Assembly: GCA_016208205.1 (NCBI GenBank)
Contig: JACQYP010000180.1
Location: forward strand, 1 to 5,007
Source: Candidatus Desantisiibacteriota bacterium
GTDB taxonomy: Bacteria; UBA9089; CG2-30-40-21
DNA: 5,007 bases
Direction: 5' to 3'
Below are positions 1-4,993 of this stretch, in pieces; the stretch's first letter is position 1; each line of letters starts with the position of its first letter. Both the position numbers and the translations under genes were made by a program. The notes under the pieces are model-generated. The model was not told the origin of the DNA and made no database searches. It saw only the letters and a program-made list of their open reading frames with translations.

Positions 1-453
1 CATAGCCTGCTTCAAAAAATAAATAGAAAGTATCGAGAAAAGATAAGTGTCAACTTTGGCTATAATGAAGCATTAGCACACAAGATTTATGCCTCATCTG
101 ATATGTTTCTGATGCCCTCACACTATGAGCCATGCGGACTTGGACAATTGATCAGCTTGAGATACGGCACTGTTCCCATTGTTCGGGAAACCGGGGGACT
201 GTCTGATACCATTGAAGAGTTTGATCCATTGTCAGGTAAAGGTAATGGATTCACATTTACCGAGTATTCAGGCAAGGCATTGCTCCAGACTATCAAAAGG
301 GCATGTTATATCTATTCACACAAAACAGACTGGAACAGGTGTGTTGCAAATGGCATGAATCAAGATTATTCATGGTCGTCATCTGCTATGGAGTATATAA
401 ACCTCTATCGGAAGGCCGGCAAGAATCGGGGTTCGGGCGAAAAGGGAATATAA
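1..453 (+). CDS. glgA: Glycogen synthase, C-terminal part (5' end outside window)
   Basis: This is the last 150 codons of an ADP-glucose-dependent glycogen (starch) synthase, which adds glucose from ADP-glucose to the growing alpha-1,4-glucan in the cytoplasm. The frame is open from base 1 and ends with TAA at 451-453. The segment DMFLMPSHYEPCGLGQL followed by ISLRYGTVPIVRETGGLSDT is the hallmark of the GT5 C-terminal Rossmann lobe. In the family the EPCGLGQ stretch and the following TGGL loop contact the nucleotide-sugar. The first ATG seen in frame (103) is internal, because family-like sequence (residues such as VNFGYNEALAHKIYASS) precedes it, so the true start lies upstream of the window. 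The C-terminus reads YINLYRKAGKNRGSGEKGI; the Lys/Gly-rich last ten residues look like a non-conserved tail. feoA starts 49 bases downstream on the same strand; no functional link is evident. The family call is secure; only the missing N-terminal two thirds is unseen. Confidence 0.95.
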   Translation, partial: HSLLQKINRKYREKISVNFGYNEALAHKIYASSDMFLMPSHYEPCGLGQLISLRYGTVPIVRETGGLSDTIEEFDPLSGKGNGFTFTEYSGKALLQTIKRACYIYSHKTDWNRCVANGMNQDYSWSSSAMEYINLYRKAGKNRGSGEKGI

Positions 454-462
454 ATCACAATT

Positions 463-479
463 ATCTGCGTCCATCTGCG
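463..479 (+). repeat. Short tandem repeat ATCTGCG x2 in glgA-feoA spacer
   Basis: ATCTGCG occurs at 463-469 and again at 473-479, ten bases apart, in the 49-base gap before feoA. Sequences of this 'atctgcgtccatctgcgg' type are, from memory, widespread in spacers of unrelated environmental bacteria. No function can be assigned, and the small size means chance is not excluded. Confidence 0.4.
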
Positions 480-492
480 GCTGATAGTATCT

Positions 493-497
493 GGAGG
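493..497 (+). promoter_or_regulatory. Ribosome binding site deciding the GTG start of feoA
   Basis: GGAGG sits five bases before GTG 503-505. An ATG overlaps that GTG at 501-503, but its frame stops after five codons (TAG at 516-518). The GTG is therefore the start that gives the FeoA protein. Confidence 0.8.
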
Positions 498-502
498 AAA
501 AT

Positions 503-766
503 GTGCCTGAGAATATAGATATTCAATCCCTACCCAATGTGTTGACCATAGTTGACATGGAACCTAATCAATCAGGTATAATTGTCGAAATACATGGCGG
601 GCAGAAAATAGCCTCCAGACTCTCCACGCTCGGGCTTGTGGTTGGTGCAAACATCAAAAAAATAAGCCGTCATATTCTGCAGGGACCAGTGGTTATAGAG
701 ACAGGAAGAACCCAGATAGCCATTGGCTTTAACATGGCACAAAAGGTATTGGTTTTTTGTAATTAA
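503..766 (+). CDS. feoA: Ferrous iron transport protein A (FeoA domain)
   Basis: This 87-residue protein is a stand-alone FeoA. FeoA proteins are small cytosolic SH3-like beta-barrels that associate with the FeoB permease and are needed for efficient Fe2+ uptake. The FeoA pattern is visible: a Gly-rich first strand pair (SGIIVEIHGG, about residues 24-33), then ASRLSTLGLVVGANIKKISR (about 37-56), then a GPVVIETGRTQIAIGFNMAQKVLV segment closing the barrel (about 61-84). The length is normal for a single-domain FeoA, usually 75-90 residues. The start is GTG, chosen because of the well-placed GGAGG, and because no in-frame ATG lies upstream of the domain. The feoB gene follows after 150 bases, further away than in many feoAB operons where the genes touch or overlap. 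The identity is supported both by sequence and by the adjacent feoB. The first 20 residues (MPENIDIQSLPNVLTIVDME) are less conserved. Confidence 0.93.
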   Translation: MPENIDIQSLPNVLTIVDMEPNQSGIIVEIHGGQKIASRLSTLGLVVGANIKKISRHILQGPVVIETGRTQIAIGFNMAQKVLVFCN

Positions 767-774
767 GCAGGTAG

Positions 775-804
775 ATAGGCTGCAAGAAGAGTCTAACAGC
801 CTAT
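775..804 (+). terminator. Hairpin after feoA, possible weak terminator or attenuator
   Basis: ATAGGCTG (775-782) pairs perfectly with CAGCCTAT (797-804), giving an eight-base-pair stem with a 14-base loop nine bases after the feoA stop. The following bases (ttgcttcatttcatttgatttt) are T-rich but not a clean T-run, so intrinsic termination would be partial at best. The stem is preceded by GTAG (771-774), the same head seen on the REP-like elements in this window, so it may instead be a further, long-looped member of that group. Confidence 0.4.
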
Positions 805-836
805 TGCTTCATTTCATTTGATTTTGTAGGATTAGG

Positions 837-900
837 ATGTAGCGAGGGTCTTTAGACTCAGGTACAAATAAGACTACGCACCTAAAGGTGCTTGCTACAT
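837..900. repeat. Facing pair of REP-like palindromes (GTAGC head, TTTA loop)
   Basis: Two copies of one design face each other. On the + strand ATGTAGC (837-843) leads into the hairpin GGGTC-TTTA-GACTC (846-859). On the - strand ATGTAGC (900-894) leads into GCACC-TTTA-GGTGC (891-878). The heads and loops are identical, while the stems differ in sequence but each still pairs (one G-T pair in the first). In RNA the outer arms ATGTAGCGAG and CTTGCTACAT also pair (ten pairs, one G-U), giving a three-way junction. The layout matches the two-REP units (BIMEs) known in enterobacteria and pseudomonads, whose conserved GTAG head is recognised by RAYT transposases. The element ends 16 bases before the feoB start. 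Confidence 0.7.
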
Positions 901-905
901 AAAAT

Positions 906-910
906 AAGGA
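906..910 (+). promoter_or_regulatory. Ribosome binding site of feoB
   Basis: AAGGA lies six bases before ATG 917. A closer ATG at 910-912 is out of frame and reaches a stop after ten codons, so 917 is the feoB start. The site begins only five bases after the REP-like pair ends. Confidence 0.75.
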
Positions 911-916
911 TGCTGT

Positions 917-2650
917 ATGCCAAATCTTCTTCTCATGGGTAACCCAAATGTTGGTAAGAGCGTGGTATTCTCTCGTCTTACAGGTGTTCATGTTGTTTCA
1001 TCCAATTATCCGGGCACTACTGTAGAATTTACCAAAGGGTATACGAACCTTGATGGAAAAACAGTTGAGGTTATTGATGTCCCAGGTGTATATACATTAG
1101 AGCCTGTATCCAAGGCTGAAGAGATAGCCTGCGAAATGCTCAATGCTGATAATGAGGTAGCACCTCTGGCAGTTTTAATCAATGTAGTTAATGCTACAAA
1201 CTTAATAAGAAGCTTGAACCTTACCCTTCAATTAATCAAGAAAAAAATTCCTATGATAATTGCCCTTAACCTCTGGGATGAAGCAAAACATACCGGAATA
1301 CTCCTTGATGCAGAAAAACTTGAGGCAATCCTTGGTGTGCCATGTATCCCTATCTGTGCCTTAACCGGTGAGGGTTTTAAGGAGCTTGTCTCAAAAATAA
1401 AAGAGGCAAAACCAGGGACATATGAGTATGAAGAGCATGAAAGATTGCATGAGGCAGGCAATATTAGTGAAAGCGTTGAAAAAATAATCCATCGCCATCA
1501 CAAATTCAGTGAACGACTTAGAGATGCAACCATCTCTCCTGTAAGGGGAAGTTTAATCGCCCTGATTGTTCTTTTCTACACATTCTGGATAATAAGATTT
1601 ATTGGCGAAGGACTGATAAACTATGTATTTAATCCATTATTTGAAAACCTCTGGACACCATTAATGTTAAAGCTATCGGGTCTCTTTCATGGAACTGGAT
1701 TCATCCATGATATTCTGATTGGCAGGCTAATTGATGGGAAAATAGACTATAATCAATCATTTGGTTTGCTGACAAGTGGTATTCATATTGAATTTGGGGT
1801 TGTTCTTCCTTATATATTTGCTTTTTATCTTATCCTTTCCTTTCTGGAGGATTCAGGCTATTTGCCAAGGTTGGCTGTTTTATCAGATAATATCATGCAC
1901 CGTCTGGGGATGCACGGTATGTCCATTATCCCCATGATGCTTGGTCTTGGTTGTAATGTACCGGCTGCCCTGTCAACAAGGATCATGGATACAAAGCGGG
2001 AAAGGTTTATTGCCGCTACATTGATGGCTATTGCTGTTCCATGTATGGCTCAAATTGCCATGGTTGTTGGATTACTGGGCAAACATGGAGAGCAGGGGTT
2101 ATGGATAGTATTTGCCACCTTGTTTGCAGTCTGGATTGTTCTTGGTGTTATCTTAAATAAGGTGATGAGTGGTGAATCAACAGAGATATTTCTGGAAATA
2201 CCGCCATATCGGTTTCCATACCTTCCAGGGCTTATTAAAAAGATATGGATGAGGATTATCTGGTTTATAAAAGAAGGGGTTCCATGGATAATGGCAGGGA
2301 TATTTATAGCTAATATCCTGCATACCTCCGGGATAATTGGGATAATAGCCTCGTTTGCGCAGCCGGTCATCTGCGGTATTCTGGGCTTACCGGTAGAGGC
2401 TGCCGGGGCATTATTGATTGGTTTTCTGCGTAAGGATGTAGCTGTGGGTATGCTGGCACCACTTGATTTAACACTTCCGCAACTCATTGTTTCAAGTGTT
2501 GTTCTAACCATGTATTTCCCATGTGTAGCCACCTTCAGCATCCTGCTGAAAGAGCTGGGAATACGAGACATGCTTAAGGCAACAGGGATTATGATAGCTT
2601 GCTCCTTGCTGGTAGGAGGGCTGCTTAATTTGATTTTGGGGTACAGATGA
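917..2650 (+). CDS. feoB: Ferrous iron transport protein B (GTPase and Fe2+ permease)
   Basis: This 577-residue FeoB is the inner-membrane Fe2+ uptake protein. The N-terminal G domain shows G1 GNPNVGKS (8-15), G2 around T34-T35 in YPGTTVE, G3 DVPG (54-57), G4 NLWD (118-121) and a G5-like CALTG (147-151). A shortened helical spacer (about 155-205) follows. Membrane segments begin near 211 (SLIALIVLFYTFWII). The permease core has the signature EDSGYLPR (311-318), the first gate motif GCNVPA with C346, PCMAQ with C376, LRKDVAVGML, and the second gate PCVATF with C536. The protein ends at the last hydrophobic segment, with no hydrophilic Cys-rich tail. It is shorter than E. coli FeoB (773 residues), mainly through the compact spacer and the missing tail, but every core motif is present and the frame is uninterrupted, so it should be functional. 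feoA lies upstream; no feoC was seen. Confidence 0.96.
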   Translation: MPNLLLMGNPNVGKSVVFSRLTGVHVVSSNYPGTTVEFTKGYTNLDGKTVEVIDVPGVYTLEPVSKAEEIACEMLNADNEVAPLAVLINVVNATNLIRSLNLTLQLIKKKIPMIIALNLWDEAKHTGILLDAEKLEAILGVPCIPICALTGEGFKELVSKIKEAKPGTYEYEEHERLHEAGNISESVEKIIHRHHKFSERLRDATISPVRGSLIALIVLFYTFWIIRFIGEGLINYVFNPLFENLWTPLMLKLSGLFHGTGFIHDILIGRLIDGKIDYNQSFGLLTSGIHIEFGVVLPYIFAFYLILSFLEDSGYLPRLAVLSDNIMHRLGMHGMSIIPMMLGLGCNVPAALSTRIMDTKRERFIAATLMAIAVPCMAQIAMVVGLLGKHGEQGLWIVFATLFAVWIVLGVILNKVMSGESTEIFLEIPPYRFPYLPGLIKKIWMRIIWFIKEGVPWIMAGIFIANILHTSGIIGIIASFAQPVICGILGLPVEAAGALLIGFLRKDVAVGMLAPLDLTLPQLIVSSVVLTMYFPCVATFSILLKELGIRDMLKATGIMIACSLLVGGLLNLILGYR

Positions 2651-2705
2651 GGCACAAAGAAAGGCAGAGAAGGCACAAAGGCACAGAGGAAGAAAGGAAG
2701 AAGGG
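2651..2705 (+). repeat. Degenerate GGCACA-type purine-rich repeats
   Basis: Directly after feoB the units GGCACAAAG (2651-2659), GGCAGAG (2663-2669), GGCACAAAG (2672-2680) and GCACAGAGG (2681-2689) follow one another and run into an almost pure purine tract of A and G. Sequence of this 'ggcacaaaggcacagagg' kind is, from memory, a common dispersed spacer repeat in many environmental bacterial genomes. It has no coding potential on the + strand; translated on the - strand it yields low-complexity Leu/Cys/Ala/Phe strings typical of spurious reading frames. Confidence 0.6.
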
Positions 2706-2733
2706 ATGAAGATGTATAGAGACAATCAGGTTG

Positions 2734-2761
2734 GTAGAGACGCAAAATTTTGCGTCTCTAC
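2734..2761. repeat. Perfect 28-bp palindrome starting GTAGAGACGC
   Basis: The half-site GTAGAGACGCAAAA (2734-2747) is followed at once by its exact reverse complement (2748-2761). Both ends therefore carry the GTAG tetranucleotide seen on the other palindromes of this window. As RNA it would make a long stem with an A/U-rich tip. It could act as a bidirectional terminator, but the T-tract lies inside the palindrome rather than after it. Palindromes of the 'gtagagacgc' type are recalled as frequent dispersed repeats in cyanobacteria and other groups; copy number here cannot be seen. Confidence 0.75.
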
Positions 2762-2777
2762 TTTGTGCCTCTCCGTA

Positions 2778-2786
2778 AGAGGTGAT
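2778..2786 (+). promoter_or_regulatory. Strong ribosome binding site of nadE, inside a small hairpin
   Basis: AGAGGTGAT closely matches the anti-Shine-Dalgarno complement and sits four bases before ATG 2791 (GAGG is eight bases away). This fixes ATG 2791 as the start: the in-frame GTG at 2782 lies inside the site itself. AGAGG (2778-2782) can pair with CCTCT (2768-2772) over a five-base loop, so the site may be partly masked. Confidence 0.75.
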
Positions 2787-2790
2787 TAAA

Positions 2791-4536
2791 ATGCTGCGAA
2801 TAGGTATGGCTCAGATTAACCTTATTGTTGGTGATTTGAAGGGGAATGGTCAAAAGATTATCGATTACATCTACAAGGCGCAAGACCTGGGTGTAGACAT
2901 CATAACCTTTCCAGAATTGGCTATTTGTGGCTACCCACCGGAAGACATTGTCTTTAAGCCGCATTTTGTTGAGGATAATATAAAAATACTTCATGGAATA
3001 ATAAAGCATACAACGGATATCACTGTAATCGTTGGCTTTGTTGATACAGAAAATGATGGAAGTATTTATAATGCCGCAGGGATATGTTATAATCAGAACC
3101 TTGTTGGTGTCTATCATAAAATGCACCTGCCTAATTATGGTGTATTTGATGAAAAGAGACATTTTAAGCCTGGACAAGAGCCCCTTGTCTTTACATTAAA
3201 CCAGACTGTAATTGGCATCAACATCTGTGAGGATATATGGGTAGAAAATGAGCATCTCAGCCTCCAGACAACAAGAGACAGGGCTGAAATTATCATGAAT
3301 ATCTCTGCCTCCCCTTACCATGTTGGCAAAGGGATGTTGCGGGAAGAGATTCTGACAAAAAAGGCTGTGGATAATAATATTGTGATATGTTACAACAACC
3401 TTATTGGTGGACAGGATGAGATAATATTTGATGGCGGAAGCATGGTCATTGATCAACAGGGCAAGATAATTGCCTATGGAAAGCAGTTTGAAGAGGATTT
3501 GATTATTGTTGATCTGTCGGGAGAAGAGGCAGGTAGCACAGACATTCCTGTCTGTGATTCACAGAGTAGCACAGGCATCCCTGCCTGTGAACCACTCTGT
3601 GATTCACAGATAACAGAAATAATCAGGCTTGAGGCAAAATGCAAACTCAACCCTTCCCTCCCTCCCCCACAGCTTGAGAAATTGGATGAGATATATCATG
3701 CCCTGACATTGGGCACGCATGACTATGTCTGGAAGAATGGATTTAAGAGGGTTATCATCGGATTAAGTGGAGGGATAGACTCAGCACTTGTGGCAACTAT
3801 TGCCGTTGATGCCCTTGGCAGGGAAAATGTAGTTGGTCTCTCTATGCCCAGCAGGTATTCTTCTCAAGAAACCCAGGATGATGCCCAAAGGCTTGCGGAA
3901 AATCTGGGGATAGAGTTTCATGTTATGCCTATCATGGATATATTTGAGATATATCTCAAAACCCTTAAGCAAGGGTTTAGCAGTGTCGAAAAGGGAGTAT
4001 CTCTGATTGCAGATGTAACCAATGAAAACCTTCAGGCAAGGATACGAGGAAACCTCCTTATGGCTTATTCCAATAAGTTTGGCTTTTTGGTACTGACCAC
4101 AGGCAATAAGAGTGAGCTGGGGGTTGGATATTGTACCCTTTACGGTGATATGGCCGGTGGTTTTGCAGTGATCAAGGATGTGCCGAAGACATTGGTTTAC
4201 GGACTGGCACAATATCGTAATGCTAAAGAAATTGTCATACCACAAGGAATATTAATCCGCCCGCCCTCTGCAGAACTCAGGGAAGATCAAAAGGATGTTG
4301 ATACATTGCCCCCTTATGAAATACTTGATCCCATCCTGGAGGCATATGTGGAAAAAGATAACAGCAGCCGGCAGATTATTGATCTCGGGTTTGAGGAAGA
4401 AATGGTAAAAAGGGTTATTCGAATGGTAGATACAAGTGAATATAAACGCCGTCAGTCTCCACCAGGGGTAAAGATTACGCCCAAAGCATTTGGTAAAGAT
4501 AGAAGGTTGCCGATTACTAATCGATATGTAGATTAA
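2791..4536 (+). CDS. nadE: Glutamine-dependent NAD+ synthetase
   Basis: This 581-residue cytosolic enzyme performs the last step of NAD+ synthesis: deamido-NAD+ plus ATP and glutamine give NAD+ (EC 6.3.5.1). Residues 1 to about 247 form the nitrilase-type glutaminase domain, with triad E42 (TFPELAICGYPPED), K110 (HKMHLPNYGVFDE) and C146 (NICEDIW), which frees ammonia from glutamine. The C-terminal synthetase domain has the PP-loop SGGIDS (326-331), GNKSE (438-442), GVGYCTLYGDMAGGFAV (444-459), PPSAELREDQKD (491-502) and the closing YKRRQSPPGVKIT (551 on). All catalytic residues are present. ATG 2791 is preferred because of the strong ribosome binding site just before it. Between the domains, residues 249-273 are encoded by two palindromic repeats and have no counterpart I recognise in the family. 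They make the protein somewhat longer than usual, and the linker position suggests activity is kept. There is no sequence sign of nadE-specific regulation other than the hairpin at its ribosome binding site. Confidence 0.96.
   Translation: MLRIGMAQINLIVGDLKGNGQKIIDYIYKAQDLGVDIITFPELAICGYPPEDIVFKPHFVEDNIKILHGIIKHTTDITVIVGFVDTENDGSIYNAAGICYNQNLVGVYHKMHLPNYGVFDEKRHFKPGQEPLVFTLNQTVIGINICEDIWVENEHLSLQTTRDRAEIIMNISASPYHVGKGMLREEILTKKAVDNNIVICYNNLIGGQDEIIFDGGSMVIDQQGKIIAYGKQFEEDLIIVDLSGEEAGSTDIPVCDSQSSTGIPACEPLCDSQITEIIRLEAKCKLNPSLPPPQLEKLDEIYHALTLGTHDYVWKNGFKRVIIGLSGGIDSALVATIAVDALGRENVVGLSMPSRYSSQETQDDAQRLAENLGIEFHVMPIMDIFEIYLKTLKQGFSSVEKGVSLIADVTNENLQARIRGNLLMAYSNKFGFLVLTTGNKSELGVGYCTLYGDMAGGFAVIKDVPKTLVYGLAQYRNAKEIVIPQGILIRPPSAELREDQKDVDTLPPYEILDPILEAYVEKDNSSRQIIDLGFEEEMVKRVIRMVDTSEYKRRQSPPGVKITPKAFGKDRRLPITNRYVD
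3533..3610 (+). repeat. Two in-frame GTAGC-headed palindromes inside nadE
   Basis: Copy 1 is GTAG (3533-3536) plus CACAGACATTCCTGTCTGTG (3537-3556). Copy 2 is GTAG (3566-3569) plus CACAGGCATCCCTGCCTGTG (3570-3589). Each is an eight-base-pair stem with a four-base loop; the copies differ by an A-T to G-C exchange in the stem that keeps pairing, plus a loop change. Each is followed by TCTGTGATTCACAGA, at 3551-3565 (overlapping copy 1) and 3596-3610. The offsets, 33 and 45 bases, are multiples of three, so both copies are read in the same frame, giving STDIPVCDSQ and STGIPACEPLCDSQ. The GTAGC head is shared with the feoA-feoB element, pointing to REP-like insertions tolerated in the interdomain linker. 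Confidence 0.75.
3651..3668 (-). other. G-quadruplex motif on the template strand of nadE
   Basis: The minus strand reads GGGGGAGGGAGGGAAGGG: four G-runs of at least three with loops of one, one and two bases, the pattern of a very stable parallel G-quadruplex. On the + strand it encodes the PSLPPP stretch of the interdomain linker. It starts 41 bases after the palindromic insertion. Whether it folds is not shown; proline codons alone can produce C-runs. Confidence 0.6.
3943..3978. repeat. 18-bp palindrome plus adjoining hairpin within nadE
   Basis: TTTGAGATATATCTCAAA (3943-3960) is a perfect palindrome. It overlaps by two bases a second inverted repeat, AAACCCTT (3959-3966) with AAGGGTTT (3971-3978) and the four-base loop AAGC. 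Both are inside the synthetase domain, in the segment FEIYLKTLKQGF that precedes VTNENLQARIRG. They lack the GTAG head of the other elements. They may be a fortuitous result of codon choice. Confidence 0.55.
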
Positions 4537-4575
4537 TAATGTAAGGTATTCACCCAGTTTCTTGGAAAATATAGT

Positions 4576-4604
4576 TTGACAAGATATAGATTATGTGGTA
4601 TAGT
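4576..4604 (+). promoter_or_regulatory. Sigma70-type promoter of the small coiled-coil gene
   Basis: TTGACA (4576-4581) and TATAGT (4599-4604) are separated by 17 bases, so the -35 box is perfect and the -10 box differs from TATAAT at one position. Transcription would start near 4611, leaving an untranslated leader of about 45-55 bases that is rich in A and G. It lies in the 118-base gap after nadE, where I see no convincing terminator. This is the only strong promoter found in the window. Confidence 0.75.
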
Positions 4605-4663
4605 GTAAATATCAAAAAAGGAAAAGAGAAGCTTTTTATCTTAAAGACTGGAAGATGAGAAAA

Positions 4664-4993
4664 ATGGAAAAAATAGTAGAGAGGATAAAAAAGATTATAC
4701 AAGACATTGTGCTGCCTGAATTAGAAGTAATTAAAGGAGAAAATAGAGATATTAAGACCATCTTAGAACTTACAAATAAACGACTTGATGATATAAATGC
4801 TCATATTGTAGACCAAAGTAGACGGATAGATGAGACAAATAAACGGATAGATGAGGTGAATAGAAGTGGCTCTCCTCAGATTAGTGGGAAAATTATGTTA
4901 AACCTCCATGTTCAACCAAAACCTGAAGACGGAAATTATCAAATACATGATAGCCACATGCTCGGTGAAGAATATTCCGAATTGCTCTATTGA
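4664..4993 (+). CDS. Small coiled-coil protein of unknown function
   Basis: I do not recognise this protein of 109 residues (112 if it starts at ATG 4655). ATG 4664 is preferred because GGAAG (4650-4654) lies nine bases before it but touches ATG 4655 directly. The N-terminal part is Lys/Glu/Ile-rich and helical (MEKIVERIKKIIQDIVLPELEVIKGEN). It runs into heptads with a hydrophobic residue in register (KRLDDIN, RRIDETN, KRIDEVN), predicting an oligomerising coiled coil over about residues 40-68. The last 40 residues, from SGSPQISGK to HMLGEEYSELLY, lack that pattern and may form a small separate domain or tail. There is no signal peptide or membrane segment. The heptads show DNA-level duplication: ACGGATAGATGAG at 4822-4834 and 4843-4855, and ACAAATAAACG at 4772-4782 and 4835-4845. 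The gene has its own strong promoter. It could be a partner or antitoxin-like protein of a gene beyond the right edge, but nothing here proves that. Confidence 0.7.
   Translation: MEKIVERIKKIIQDIVLPELEVIKGENRDIKTILELTNKRLDDINAHIVDQSRRIDETNKRIDEVNRSGSPQISGKIMLNLHVQPKPEDGNYQIHDSHMLGEEYSELLY

Larger units (their letters stand above)
2649..2771. repeat. 11-bp inverted repeat bracketing the feoB-nadE spacer
   Basis: GAGGCACAAAG (2649-2659, overlapping the feoB stop codon) is the exact reverse complement of CTTTGTGCCTC (2761-2771), just before the nadE ribosome binding site. The ten bases AGGCACAAAG recur at 2671-2680, so the arms belong to the repeat family filling this spacer. The right arm begins on the last base of the 28-bp palindrome at 2734-2761. 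Confidence 0.6.

Noticed and set aside
454..502. Fur or DtxR-type iron box ahead of feoA
   Set aside because: No recognisable GATAATGAT-like or DtxR-like palindrome is present here or in the last part of glgA; regulation may act further upstream.
303..518. Plus-strand reading frame overlapping the glgA end and feoA start
   Set aside because: It lies in another frame of glgA, has no domain pattern, and gives way to two clearly conserved genes.
1156..1172. GAGGT-AGC-ACCTC inverted repeat in feoB with an internal GTAGC
   Set aside because: Short, inside conserved G-domain coding sequence, and the GTAGC is in the loop rather than ahead of a stem; likely chance.
2050..2745. Long minus-strand reading frame opposite the end of feoB (231 codons), with a second one at 2504-2725
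   Set aside because: It is antisense to well-supported feoB, and its start region is a translation of the low-complexity GGCACA repeats; no protein family is visible.
2782..2790. GTG at 2782 as the nadE start
   Set aside because: It lies inside the Shine-Dalgarno sequence AGAGGTGAT that serves ATG 2791, and NadE family similarity begins at LRIGMAQ.
3781..4245. Minus-strand reading frame within nadE (154 codons), also those at 2758-3177 and 3196-3456
   Set aside because: All are mirror frames of the conserved NadE coding sequence, without family motifs or ribosome binding sites of note.
4518..4536. TAATC ... GATTA inverted repeat at the nadE stop as a terminator
   Set aside because: Only five weak base pairs and no T-run follows.
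4615..4637. AAAAAG ... CTTTTT inverted repeat in the leader of the small coiled-coil gene
   Set aside because: The stem is almost wholly A-T pairs over an 11-base loop; too weak to call a terminator or riboswitch.
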